Shown in pieces: positions 50,833-59,548 of a DNA stretch of 64,000 nt. Position numbers and translations under genes: made by a program. The notes below the pieces were generated by a model. The model saw only the letters and a list, made by a program, of their open reading frames with translations, made no database searches and was not told where the DNA came from. Each line of letters opens with the position of its first letter. The first letter of the stretch is position 1. The DNA is from Lacihabitans soyangensis (GTDB taxonomy: Bacteria; Bacteroidota; Bacteroidia; Cytophagales; Spirosomataceae): NCBI RefSeq assembly GCF_024343775.1, contig NZ_RJUF01000175.1:62001-126000 (forward strand), in the 5' to 3' direction.

Positions 50833-52182
50833 ATGAAAAAAATTCTTGTTGACTTGCAGAAAATGAGCTTCTTGCTCATTACTGTTCTTTTCTTTTCTTG
50901 CGAAAATCCATCAGATATTGGTTTTGACTTTGACGGTAACGCTGACGCCACATCAGTCTACACCGATACCTTGAGTTTAGATGTTTCCACTATAATTTCT
51001 GATTCCACCGTTAACGGTAAGTCCAATTATATCCTCGCTGGTATTGTCAATGATCCCGTTTTCGGGTTAATTAAAGCCTCGGCTTATTTTCAGCCATCTC
51101 TGGTGAATTATACCACAAATTTAGGTACTACAGCTTTAGATACTTTTAGTGTCAAACCAAATCCAATAGCTGATTCCTTAAGACTTAGGATTGTGAATTC
51201 GGGCTTGATTTATGGGGATACCATTACGCGTAGTTTTTATAATATTTACAGGCTAAAAAGCCCTATGAATTACACCAAAAACTATAATGCAAACGAAAGT
51301 TTAGAATATGAAGGGGCATCTTTGGCAAGATTCGGAATAAACTCCAAATCGTTTGTCAGTGACTCAAATACAAACATTGCGGTATTCATAAATTTGCCAA
51401 AAAGCATTGCTCAGGAAATATTAAATGCAGCACCAACTGCGGGTGCAGATAATGCCAAATTCTCTACCGCCATAAAAGGTTTTGCGATAGTACCCGAAGG
51501 GACCAATAAAGCCGTTTACTCATTCATAACTGGTCATTTGAGTGCGTCTACAAGTACTTTAATTGCCAACTGGCATTACCAAGGTGATACTACGAAATAT
51601 AACTATGCATTTGATCTAAACGGTCCACGTCATTCTCACATTGATTTTAATAGAAGCGGTTCGCTTTTGTCAGAATTGTCGAAGTCTAAAAATGAACTTA
51701 GTGCAAAGCTAACTGGTAATACTTCCTTCGTTCAAGGTGGAAGCGGTATTAGTACGAAGATAAACTTTGCTAATGTTAAAAACTTAGGAACAAACATTAG
51801 AGTAAGTAAGGCCGTTTTAGAGTTTAAACTGAAGGCCGAATCTATAAATGCTTTGCATCCAAAGGTATTCAATTATGTTTTGGCAGAAGTAGGATCCAAT
51901 AATCAGCAAACAAGAAATAGTTCAAATTCCTTAACTTACCTTACGCCAATCGGTAGTGACCTATCGGGTGTGGTTTATACCTTGGTCGACTCTACTAACA
52001 CAGTGAATATGGACATTACCAACTATCTTCAGAAGATAACCAACAAAACGAGTGTTTCTAATGGCCTCATGATAATGCCTGCGGTTGTAACCACTACTGG
52101 TAACGGACTGCTTGCCAATGACAACCTGCGAAGGTCGGTTTTTACCAAACCAAAACTGAAAATATATTATACAAAATATTAA
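50833..52182 (+). CDS. DUF4270 lipoprotein
   Basis: The ATG at 50833 gives 449 residues; the frame is open upstream to 50734, inside the previous gene. The lipobox is L-F-F-S-C (about Cys24), then E-N-P-S-D-I-G-F-D-F, which is the characteristic start of mature DUF4270 proteins. They are beta-rich, outer-membrane or surface lipoproteins of unknown function found across Bacteroidota, often next to glycogen-synthase-like, panC and glmS genes, as here. It starts 7 bp after the glycogen-synthase-like gene. Confidence 0.92.
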   Translation: MKKILVDLQKMSFLLITVLFFSCENPSDIGFDFDGNADATSVYTDTLSLDVSTIISDSTVNGKSNYILAGIVNDPVFGLIKASAYFQPSLVNYTTNLGTTALDTFSVKPNPIADSLRLRIVNSGLIYGDTITRSFYNIYRLKSPMNYTKNYNANESLEYEGASLARFGINSKSFVSDSNTNIAVFINLPKSIAQEILNAAPTAGADNAKFSTAIKGFAIVPEGTNKAVYSFITGHLSASTSTLIANWHYQGDTTKYNYAFDLNGPRHSHIDFNRSGSLLSELSKSKNELSAKLTGNTSFVQGGSGISTKINFANVKNLGTNIRVSKAVLEFKLKAESINALHPKVFNYVLAEVGSNNQQTRNSSNSLTYLTPIGSDLSGVVYTLVDSTNTVNMDITNYLQKITNKTSVSNGLMIMPAVVTTTGNGLLANDNLRRSVFTKPKLKIYYTKY

Positions 52183-52207
52183 GAGCTCTCGGAGCTCTTT
52201 TTTTTTG
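52181..52207 (+). terminator. Terminator after DUF4270 gene
   Basis: AAGAGCT (52181-52187), loop CTCGG, AGCTCTT (52193-52199), followed by a T-run of about 9. The stem begins within the stop codon region. Confidence 0.85.
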
Positions 52208-52499
52208 GTTGGTCTTTTTGAATAAAGGTATAAATGTGACTATTCGAAGTTTCTAATTTTTTTAGACCTGAAATTTCAATTTTAATATTTATTAAAAAAA
52301 TAAAGTAATACTGGTCTAATTAGTAAAATATAAATTTAAATAACTTTCATATAGTCAAAGGTTTAAACTTAATAGGTGGTAGTTGTTGATAAGATTCTGT
52401 TTTTAAAATTATTTAAAAAATCAAAAAGCTTTTTCCTGAAAAATTATTAATAGTTTTGTGGTATTGTATCGTATTTAATTGTAATATTTCAAGAAAATT
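52208..52499. other. AT-rich leader region of glmS
   Basis: A gap of just under 300 bp with no ORF. The only visible signal is TAGTTTTG (52451-52458), a TAnnTTTG -7 match 42 bp before the glmS start; no clear -33 box. I see no glmS-ribozyme-like conserved core, consistent with the ribozyme being mainly a Firmicutes feature. Confidence 0.45.
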
Positions 52500-54338
52500 A
52501 TGTGTGGAATAGTAGCTTACATTGGGCAAAGAGACGCAGCTTCATTAATTATTAAAGGTCTAAAAAGACTAGAATATAGAGGTTATGACAGTTCAGGCAT
52601 AGCCATCATTAACGAAAATGGTTTAGGGGTTTTCAAGAAAAAAGGTAAAGTGGTTGACCTAGAAAATGTTTTGAATAAAGGTCAAATTGCCGCAAATATC
52701 GGTATTGGCCATACCAGATGGGCAACTCACGGCGAGCCGAATGACGTAAATGCACATCCGCACAAATCTAACTCGGGGAGATTTGCAATTATTCATAATG
52801 GAATTATTGAAAATTATTCTTCTATAAAACAAATTCTAGTGAACAAGGGCTATATTTTTCATAGCCAAACAGACACTGAGGTTTTGGTGAATTTTATTGA
52901 GGAAATTCAAAAGACTAAAAAATGTGATCTGCCAGAGGCGGTGAGAATTGCTTTAAAAGAAGTGGTAGGGGCTTATGCTATAGTGGTCTTGGACGCTGAA
53001 AACCCCGGTCAATTGGTGGCCGCAAGAAAAGGTAGCCCTTTGGTGATCGGAATTGGTAAAGGAGAGTATTTTTTCGCTTCAGATGCAACCCCAATTATTG
53101 AATACACCAAAGAGGTTGTGTATTTAGATGACTTGGAAATTGCTGTTGTGAATAGTGAGGGCTTAACTATTAAGAATCTTCAAAATGAGGAGCAAGATCC
53201 TTATATTCAGACCGTTGAGCTTGAGTTGGAGGCTATAGAAAAAGGTGGTTATGATCATTTCATGCTGAAAGAAATTTTTGAACAACCAAAGTCTATCGCT
53301 GATTGTCTTCGAGGTAGAGTAAATGCTGATGATGCCATAATTCAGTTGGGTGGTTTGAGAAATCATATTACTAAACTAGCAAAAGCGAAAAGAATAGTTT
53401 TTGTGGCTTGTGGTACGTCGTGGCATGCGGGTTTGGTGGGTGAGTATCTCTTTGAGGAATTAGCACGAATCAATGTTGAGGTAGAATATGCCTCAGAGTT
53501 TAGATATCGTAATCCAATAATAAAAGAAGGTGATTTCGTAATTGCCATTTCTCAGTCAGGTGAAACTGCCGATACTTTGGCAGCATTAGAACTTGCTAAG
53601 TCGAAAGGAGCCATAATTTTGGGAGTTTGTAATGTAGTGGGGTCTTCTATTTCACGCATTACTGAGGCTGGAGTTTACACGCATGCAGGGCCAGAAATTG
53701 GTGTTGCAAGTACAAAAGCGTTTACCGCACAAGTGACTGTTCTAACTATGATAGCCATAGCTACTGCTCAAGCCAAAGGCACCATAGACGATGAGACCTA
53801 TAGAAGGCTTTTGATTGAGTTGGCTGCAATTCCTCAAAAAGTGGAGGAAATTTTAAAAAGTGCTGAAGAAATTAAGGACATTTCAAAGCTATTTACTTTT
53901 GCCTCAAATTTCATATTCTTGGGTAGGGGCTTGAACTTCCCTGTAGCCTTGGAAGGTGCACTGAAACTTAAAGAAATTTCATACATTCATGCCGAAGGTT
54001 ATCCAGCCGCCGAAATGAAGCATGGACCTATAGCCTTGATAGACGAAGATATGCCAGTGGTTTTCATAGCCACAAAGGACAGTTCTTATGAAAAGGTGGT
54101 TTCGAACATACAAGAAGTAAAAGCCCGTAAAGGTCGTGTTATAGCGATTGTATCTGAGGGAGATGTGCAAGTTAAAGAAATGGTTGATTTTGCAATCGAA
54201 GTACCTAATACAGACGAAATACTTCAGCCTTTGCTTACGGTTATTCCTTTGCAGCTATTGTCTTATTATATTGCTGTAATGAGAGGAAGAAACGTAGATC
54301 AACCAAGAAATCTGGCCAAATCAGTAACAGTGGAGTAA
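52500..54338 (+). CDS. glmS: Glucosamine-6-phosphate synthase
   Basis: The 612-residue product begins M-C-G-I-V-A-Y-I-G; Cys2 is the N-terminal nucleophile of the glutaminase domain. H-T-R-W-A-T-H-G-E-P-N and two SIS isomerase domains (C-G-T-S-W-H-A-G, S-Q-S-G-E-T-A-D-T, A-E-M-K-H-G-P) follow, ending N-L-A-K-S-V-T-V-E, the usual C terminus. It makes glucosamine-6-phosphate from fructose-6-phosphate and glutamine, the first step of UDP-GlcNAc synthesis for peptidoglycan and LPS. The convergent M23 peptidase gene ends 4 bp after it. Confidence 0.98.
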   Translation: MCGIVAYIGQRDAASLIIKGLKRLEYRGYDSSGIAIINENGLGVFKKKGKVVDLENVLNKGQIAANIGIGHTRWATHGEPNDVNAHPHKSNSGRFAIIHNGIIENYSSIKQILVNKGYIFHSQTDTEVLVNFIEEIQKTKKCDLPEAVRIALKEVVGAYAIVVLDAENPGQLVAARKGSPLVIGIGKGEYFFASDATPIIEYTKEVVYLDDLEIAVVNSEGLTIKNLQNEEQDPYIQTVELELEAIEKGGYDHFMLKEIFEQPKSIADCLRGRVNADDAIIQLGGLRNHITKLAKAKRIVFVACGTSWHAGLVGEYLFEELARINVEVEYASEFRYRNPIIKEGDFVIAISQSGETADTLAALELAKSKGAIILGVCNVVGSSISRITEAGVYTHAGPEIGVASTKAFTAQVTVLTMIAIATAQAKGTIDDETYRRLLIELAAIPQKVEEILKSAEEIKDISKLFTFASNFIFLGRGLNFPVALEGALKLKEISYIHAEGYPAAEMKHGPIALIDEDMPVVFIATKDSSYEKVVSNIQEVKARKGRVIAIVSEGDVQVKEMVDFAIEVPNTDEILQPLLTVIPLQLLSYYIAVMRGRNVDQPRNLAKSVTVE

Positions 54339-54342
54339 TCTT

Positions 54343-54942
54343 TTAAAAAGCCTTCTCAAAACTCATAAATAAAAAATCGAACGGGTCCAGATAGGTCTCG
54401 TTCTTTTTTAATGTATAGTGGAGATGTGGTCCGGTTACTTTACCTGTAGAACCTACCTTGCCTATTTTTTGGCCTTTATTGACCACTTGACCCTTTTTGA
54501 TGGTTACTTTGCTTAGGTGGCCATAAACTGACTCAAAACCATATTTGTGTTTGATTTTAATGAAATTACCCAAGTCTTCTCTGAATCCTGTATCTATTAC
54601 TTTGCCGTTTCCGCTGGCTATAACTTGCTCTCCGTCTATTCCTTGTAGGTCTATTCCTCTGTGGAATTTCATTACTTTGTGTATGGGATGAAATCGACCA
54701 CCATAAAACGAGTTTACCGATATTTCTCTTGCTAGCGGATTGCCCCCCGGTATGTTATTTACAAATAGAAAATTGAAAGGGTCGTTGTGTATATAACTTA
54801 CTATTTCGTTGAGGTCGGTAATAGGTGTAAGGTCTACCTCCCAATAGTCTTCGAGAGTGAGCGAACTGTCTGGTTTCGAGCTCAACTGAGCAAAAGCCAA
54901 CTGAGTAATTAGAACGAAGAAAGTTGTTAATCTAAGAATCAT
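54343..54942 (-). CDS. M23-family (LytM-like) endopeptidase, exported
   Basis: The 199-residue product has a signal peptide (1-18). The zinc site is visible: F-H-R-G-I-D-L (His and Asp), Y-G-H-L-S-K-V and G-P-H-L-H-Y-T-L (HxH). The domain spans about residues 85-190. It cleaves peptidoglycan cross-links or acts as a murein-hydrolase activator. All three core motifs are present, so it is probably active. Its stop is 4 bp from the glmS stop, with no terminator between, so antisense overlap of the mRNAs is likely. Confidence 0.92.
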   Translation of the reverse strand: MILRLTTFFVLITQLAFAQLSSKPDSSLTLEDYWEVDLTPITDLNEIVSYIHNDPFNFLFVNNIPGGNPLAREISVNSFYGGRFHPIHKVMKFHRGIDLQGIDGEQVIASGNGKVIDTGFREDLGNFIKIKHKYGFESVYGHLSKVTIKKGQVVNKGQKIGKVGSTGKVTGPHLHYTLKKNETYLDPFDFLFMSFEKAF

Positions 54943-55014
54943 AATATTTAAAAATCATGCAAAATTACAATATAAATGCTTAATTGCTTGTAATTATTAA
55001 CATACTTAACATAA

Positions 55015-55851
55015 ATGAAGGTTTTTACATCAATAGTTGATACGCAGAATTATCTTAAAAGTCATTATCCCAAATCGATTGGATTCGTGCCAACCATGGG
55101 AGCTTTGCACGAAGGCCATATAGCTCTTGTTAAGAAATCTATCGCTGAAAATGAGCTCACGGTTTGCAGTATTTTTGTAAATCCTACTCAGTTTAATAAT
55201 CCTGATGACCTCAAAAAATACCCAAGAACGCTTGATGAAGATTGTAAAATGTTACAAGAAGCAGGATGTGACGTGGTTTTTGCTCCTTCGGCAGAAGAAA
55301 TGTACCCTTCATTGCCTATTTTGAAAATAGATTTTGGGCATTTAGAGCATATCATGGAAGGCAAATTTAGACCAGGTCATTTCAACGGGGTGGGTATAGT
55401 GGTTGCGAAGTTGTTCAATATCGTTAAACCAGATAAGGCCTATTTTGGTCAAAAAGATATACAGCAAGTGGCTGTGATTAATCGACTTATTACAGATTTG
55501 AGTTTTGACCTTAAAATGGTGGTTTGTGATACAATCAGAGAAAAAGATGGCTTGGCAATGTCTTCTCGCAACAGAAGACTTTCGCCCGAAGCAAGAGTTA
55601 GTGCTCCGAAAATTTTCCAATCTATGCTTCTTGGTAAGAAACTACTTTTGGAAGGCAATTCTGCATTTGTTGTCAAAAACAAAGTCTTAGATTTTTACAG
55701 AGCGTCTCCAGAGTTTGAATTGGAATACTATGAAATTGCTGATTTTGAGACTTTAGAAAGTATAGATGAACTAAACGAAAATAGGAAAACAGCAATAATT
55801 GTTGCGGCTCATTTGGGTGGAGTAAGACTAATAGATAATTACGTTTTTTGA
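55015..55851 (+). CDS. panC: Pantoate-beta-alanine ligase
   Basis: The 278-residue product has the nucleotide-binding motif T-M-G-A-L-H-E-G-H (His32 to His35). I-F-V-N-P-T-Q-F-N-N, G-Q-K-D-I-Q-Q-V-A and a KMSKS-like G-L-A-M-S-S-R-N follow. It joins pantoate and beta-alanine with ATP in coenzyme A synthesis. panD or panB are not in the window. Confidence 0.97.
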   Translation: MKVFTSIVDTQNYLKSHYPKSIGFVPTMGALHEGHIALVKKSIAENELTVCSIFVNPTQFNNPDDLKKYPRTLDEDCKMLQEAGCDVVFAPSAEEMYPSLPILKIDFGHLEHIMEGKFRPGHFNGVGIVVAKLFNIVKPDKAYFGQKDIQQVAVINRLITDLSFDLKMVVCDTIREKDGLAMSSRNRRLSPEARVSAPKIFQSMLLGKKLLLEGNSAFVVKNKVLDFYRASPEFELEYYEIADFETLESIDELNENRKTAIIVAAHLGGVRLIDNYVF

Positions 55852-55897
55852 ACTATTCTTAATTAAACTTGTTGTTTTTTGAAACACTTTATTGAAT

Positions 55898-56236
55898 ATG
55901 AACTGGAATAATTTATCGGAAATTCAACAACTAGAAATCATCAAAGAAGAATCAAATGTGCAGCCTGTAGCGATTTTTAAGCACAGTACGCGTTGTTCCA
56001 TAAGTGCCACGGCTTTGGATAGATTCGAAAGGAATTTTGCAAAAAATCACGAAAGTAAGGATTTGAAGTTCTATTATTTGGACCTGATTGCCCATAGAGA
56101 TATTTCAAACAAAATAGCATCAGACTTTGATGTGGAACACGAATCTCCACAATTGTTGTTGGTTAAAAATGGGGCAGTGGTTTTCACTGAGTCACATTAT
56201 GGTATCGACTTTAATGACCTTCTTGAGCGAGTTTAG
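55898..56236 (+). CDS. ytxJ: Bacillithiol-system redox protein YtxJ
   Basis: The ATG at 55898 is preferred over a TTG at 55892; 112 residues. The YtxJ/monothiol bacilliredoxin-like fold shows F-K-H-S-T-R-C-S-I-S-A-T-A-L (Cys33), followed by L-K-F-Y-Y-L-D-L-I-A-H-R-D-I-S-N and E-S-P-Q-L-L-L-V-K-N-G. It is thought to reduce bacillithiol-mixed disulfides, implying that this organism makes bacillithiol. The stop overlaps that of the convergent phosphopantetheinyl transferase gene by 4 bp. Confidence 0.93.
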   Translation: MNWNNLSEIQQLEIIKEESNVQPVAIFKHSTRCSISATALDRFERNFAKNHESKDLKFYYLDLIAHRDISNKIASDFDVEHESPQLLLVKNGAVVFTESHYGIDFNDLLERV

Positions 56237-56856
56237 TAAGCTATTACAAGCAGGTAATCTTCAATGTTTTGTACATAAATCTGATACTCAGATTGATGGT
56301 CAGGTATGTTTATTTTGCCAATAATACCTTTTTTGCTGGGTCCAACAAGTAGGTGTTCTTTGAAGTCTACTTTTCGTTTTCCGTAAAGTTTGTACAAAGC
56401 CTCTTTAGCAGACCATAGGATAGTTGCTTTCTCTAAATCACCAGATACCCAGTTTAATTCAGACTCCACACAAAGGCGATTGAGCACTTTGAAAATCTGC
56501 TCTCGTGGTTTCTCAATGTCTATACCTATCGGTTTTGATTTAGATAAAACTACTCCAATATAATCTATTGTGTGCGTCAGAGACATTTCGTAGGTATGGT
56601 TTTTAAGAAAGGGCTTACCATGTTCATCTTTTTCTATGCCTTCGAATTGGATTTTCTCTAACAAGCACATTTGCATAACTGCATTTTTACCAGCTAAATA
56701 TTCTTTCTTTTTAGCGTCATGACTTATGTTTGCTAAGGTTTCAAAGTCGATCTTATCTGGGCGAATCAAAGTAATAAGTTCTTCAATAGTTTCGGTCAAG
56801 TGCCAAACCATAAAGTGAATTTCCTCGCTAAGTTTTTTGTTCAGATAAAGCGGCAT
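56233..56856 (-). CDS. 4'-phosphopantetheinyl transferase (Sfp-like)
   Basis: The ATG at 56854-56856 gives 207 residues (the frame is open to 57279, but that would run into the WD40 gene). The diagnostic motifs are P-I-G-I-D-I-E (Asp113, Glu115) and W-S-A-K-E-A-L-Y-K-L-Y-G-K (Lys151, Glu152), with H-G-K-P-F-L before them. It transfers 4'-phosphopantetheine from CoA to acyl, aryl or peptidyl carrier proteins. It is divergent from the WD40 gene (63-bp gap) and overlaps ytxJ at its 3' end by 4 bp. Confidence 0.93.
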   Translation of the reverse strand: MPLYLNKKLSEEIHFMVWHLTETIEELITLIRPDKIDFETLANISHDAKKKEYLAGKNAVMQMCLLEKIQFEGIEKDEHGKPFLKNHTYEMSLTHTIDYIGVVLSKSKPIGIDIEKPREQIFKVLNRLCVESELNWVSGDLEKATILWSAKEALYKLYGKRKVDFKEHLLVGPSKKGIIGKINIPDHQSEYQIYVQNIEDYLLVIAY

Positions 56857-56919
56857 CAGACATTTTTGGCCGAAAATTGCATTAATTATCACGAAATAGA
56901 AAGTTCTTTCCCAAAAAAA

Positions 56920-57819
56920 ATGGATTTTAATATAGAAAAAGTAGAAACTTTTACCGGTCACAAAGACTGCGTTTATACACTTTGCGAGGGCAGTTCTGAC
57001 AAAAGTTTTTATTCGGCTGGGGCTGATGGTTTGGTGGTAGAATGGGCCAAGGCAGATTTGGGCAGGCCGATAGCTAAGGTATCCAATTCGGTGTATGCTA
57101 TGCTGAATTTGCCAAACGAGAATAAACTTTGGATTGCCAATAACACGGAGGGTTTGCATTTGATTGATACCAAGAAGAAGGAAGAAGTGCTGAACGTACC
57201 ACTGGGTAAAGTATCGATTTTTGATATAAAACAGCATGGTAATCTGCTGATTGTAAGTGATCATATAGGGTTTTTGCACATACTCGACACTGACTCAAAT
57301 AGGTTCGTCAGGCATTTTGAAGGTGCACAAAAAAGTGCAAGATGCCTAGCTGTTAGCACTAAAAGGAATGAAATGGCAGTGGGCTTTTCTGACTGGAAAA
57401 TCAGGGTCTACGATTTAGAGAAGTTTGAGTTGAAACATGTTATTGAAGGTCATCAAAACTCTGTTTTCAGTTTACAATATTTTGGGGACAATGACTTATT
57501 GGTTTCTGGTAGCCGTGACGCCCATCTAATGGTTTGGGATTCTGAGAAAAATTACCAAAATGTTGCACGTATTCCTGCCCATAATTTTGCCATTAACCAC
57601 ATAATTTATATCCAAAAGCATGAACTTTTGGCTACTTGCAGCATGGACAAGTCCATAAAAATATGGGATGCTGAGAACCTAGAATTGAAAAAAGTGATAG
57701 ACAAATCTCGTAATGCATCGCATGGTACCTCTGTTAATAAATTACTTTGGCGAGAAAAAGAACAGTTTCTGCTTTCTGCAAGCGACGACCGCACGATTTC
57801 AATGTGGAATTTATTTTAA
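56920..57819 (+). CDS. WD40-repeat beta-propeller protein
   Basis: The ATG at 56920 (MDFNIEKVETFTGHKDCVYT) gives 299 residues. About six to seven WD40 blades of roughly 40 residues are seen: F-T-G-H-K-D-C-V-Y-T-L, D-W-K-I-R-V-Y-D, E-G-H-Q-N-S-V-F-S-L ... S-G-S-R-D-A-H-L-M-V-W-D, C-S-M-D-K-S-I-K-I-W-D and S-A-S-D-D-R-T-I-S-M-W-N. It is a predicted cytosolic scaffold with unknown partners; no signal peptide. A 9-bp inverted repeat (TTAACTTAC, 57816 and GTAAGTTAA, 57861) spans its stop codon. Confidence 0.9.
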   Translation: MDFNIEKVETFTGHKDCVYTLCEGSSDKSFYSAGADGLVVEWAKADLGRPIAKVSNSVYAMLNLPNENKLWIANNTEGLHLIDTKKKEEVLNVPLGKVSIFDIKQHGNLLIVSDHIGFLHILDTDSNRFVRHFEGAQKSARCLAVSTKRNEMAVGFSDWKIRVYDLEKFELKHVIEGHQNSVFSLQYFGDNDLLVSGSRDAHLMVWDSEKNYQNVARIPAHNFAINHIIYIQKHELLATCSMDKSIKIWDAENLELKKVIDKSRNASHGTSVNKLLWREKEQFLLSASDDRTISMWNLF

Positions 57820-57979
57820 CTTACATGGTTTTTTTTGTTATTTTGTGAAAAAGTTAGAAAGTAAGTTAATAGGCCTAAATAGGCAGGAAATAAAAATGTC
57901 TTCATTGTGAAATAATTCTTGGCTTATGAAGTTTTCTTTTTCAATGATTATCCAGTTTTTCCTAAACTCATAAAAAAAA

Positions 57980-59176
57980 ATGAAAATTACGTCATTAGAA
58001 ATCAAACAACACGAATTCGAGAAATCATTTAGAGGATATGATATTGAAGAAGTAAATCATTTTTTGTCTAACATTGCTCAAGAGTGGGAGCGTATGCTTA
58101 ATGAGTCCAAAATGCTGAAAATGCAGTTGGATATCTCAGAAAAGGAGGCTTCTAAGCTTCGTGAGGTGGAAATGACACTCATAAAAACCTTAAGAACTGC
58201 CGAAGATACCAGCACAAGACTTACTGAAAACGCAGCAACCGAGGCAGCCAAAAAAGTAGCAGAAGCAAAGCAAAAGGCCGCACAAATTATTGCCGAAGCA
58301 GAAAATACCGCTGCCCAATTGGTAGCAGACGCGGAACAAAAAGTAGGGGACATCAACACTGCCGCTAAAGCAGAATTTGCCGAAATAGAAGTAAACTTTC
58401 AAAGTATTGAGGCTCAGAAATTGTCTCTTTTGAATAGACTTAAAACTTTAGCCTCAGAGATTGACCAAATTGTAGCCTCAAATACACTTGACGGCGAAAT
58501 TCCAGCCCCCGAAACTCCAAAAACAGTTGTTGTGGATTATCCAGCGAAAAGCATAGAGATGGAAGTAGAGGAGGAAGAGGAAGTGGTGGCCGATGATGAG
58601 ATAGTAGACGAAGTAGTAGAACATGAAGTAGAAGAGCAACGAGTGGTTGATGATGAAAACCATGGCATCAGTTTCTCTTCAGCAGTAAATGAGATAAATC
58701 TGGAGAGCAGTCAAGAGGACAAGACCAATTTAGAGATTATTGAAGGAATTGGTCCGAAGATAAAAGAGGTATTGAATAATGCCCGCATATTAACCTTTAG
58801 AGACCTTGCCACCACACCGCTTTATAGAATCAAGGATATATTAGATGCAGCAGGGTCGCAGTTTGCTGCTCACGATCCAAGCACTTGGGTAGAGCAAGCT
58901 ATGTTGGCCGAAAGTGGACAATGGACACAACTAGAGGAACTTAAGGAGTATTTGGTGGCGGGCAGAGTACCTAAAGCAGATATTGTAGAAGAAAAGCCTA
59001 AAACGGAGTCTGTTGACAGTGGAAGTACAGAGGAAATGCTCGATAAAGTTAATAAAGTGAAGGCAGCCATTAGAAAGGCAATGGTAGAGAAGGCTGAGCC
59101 AAAGGAACCGAAATCTGTGAACGATTATATAGCTGAGAAAAAACAGAGTGGTTCTTTCTTTGATAATTTAAACTAA
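57980..59176 (+). CDS. DivIVA-domain protein with helix-hairpin-helix domain
   Basis: The 398-residue product has an N-terminal DivIVA/GpsB-like domain (1-40: I-T-S-L-E-I-K-Q-H-E-F-E-K-S-F-R-G-Y-D-I-E-E-V-N-H-F-L). A long coiled coil (40-165) follows, then an acidic Glu/Asp/Val linker (190-225) and a helix-hairpin-helix-like domain (about 247-320; I-E-G-I-G-P-K-I-K-E-V-L), with a charged tail. DivIVA domains mark curved membrane or the division site; HhH domains bind nucleic acid or partner proteins. The combination suggests a link between cell-pole or septum and DNA, but that is inference. folB follows after 6 bp. Confidence 0.85.
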   Translation: MKITSLEIKQHEFEKSFRGYDIEEVNHFLSNIAQEWERMLNESKMLKMQLDISEKEASKLREVEMTLIKTLRTAEDTSTRLTENAATEAAKKVAEAKQKAAQIIAEAENTAAQLVADAEQKVGDINTAAKAEFAEIEVNFQSIEAQKLSLLNRLKTLASEIDQIVASNTLDGEIPAPETPKTVVVDYPAKSIEMEVEEEEEVVADDEIVDEVVEHEVEEQRVVDDENHGISFSSAVNEINLESSQEDKTNLEIIEGIGPKIKEVLNNARILTFRDLATTPLYRIKDILDAAGSQFAAHDPSTWVEQAMLAESGQWTQLEELKEYLVAGRVPKADIVEEKPKTESVDSGSTEEMLDKVNKVKAAIRKAMVEKAEPKEPKSVNDYIAEKKQSGSFFDNLN

Positions 59177-59182
59177 GCCAAA

Positions 59183-59539
59183 ATGGGCCAAATTGCGTTA
59201 GAGGGCATGGAGTTTTTTGCCTATCACGGTCATTTTGACGAAGAACAAAAAATCGGTAATAAATATAATATTGATGTGTTCATAGATACAGACTTGTCTA
59301 GGCCTGCAAGTTCGGACAACCTCAAGGATACCATTGATTACGGTAAAATCTATGAGATAGTCAAACTGGTGATGTCTAAAAAGCACCGTTTACTTGAGCA
59401 TGTAGGTCATGAGATTATCGACGATATAAAGGGTAAGTTTAGCTCTGTAAAAAAAATATCGGTTGAAGTTTCGAAGTTTAATCCACCCATTGGCGGGGTG
59501 TGTCATAGGGCTAAGGTAAAACTTGAGGAAAGTTTCTGA
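59183..59539 (+). CDS. folB: Dihydroneopterin aldolase
   Basis: The 118-residue product matches FolB: F-F-A-Y-H-G-H-F-D-E-E-Q-K-I-G at the N terminus, D-T-I-D-Y-G-K-I-Y, H-R-L-L-E-H-V-G (catalytic Glu) and V-S-K-F-N-P-P-I (active-site Lys). It converts dihydroneopterin to 6-hydroxymethyldihydropterin in folate synthesis. It lies 6 bp after the DivIVA-HhH gene and 9 bp before an MFS transporter, with folD further on. Confidence 0.95.
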   Translation: MGQIALEGMEFFAYHGHFDEEQKIGNKYNIDVFIDTDLSRPASSDNLKDTIDYGKIYEIVKLVMSKKHRLLEHVGHEIIDDIKGKFSSVKKISVEVSKFNPPIGGVCHRAKVKLEESF

Positions 59540-59548
59540 TAATTTATT

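Noticed and set aside
52208-52499. glmS ribozyme
   Set aside because: I looked for the conserved core before glmS and saw none; the leader is nearly all A/T.
56857-57279. Extended 5' end of the phosphopantetheinyl transferase
   Set aside because: It would be antisense to the WD40 gene and gives no domain; the 207-residue form has the expected length.
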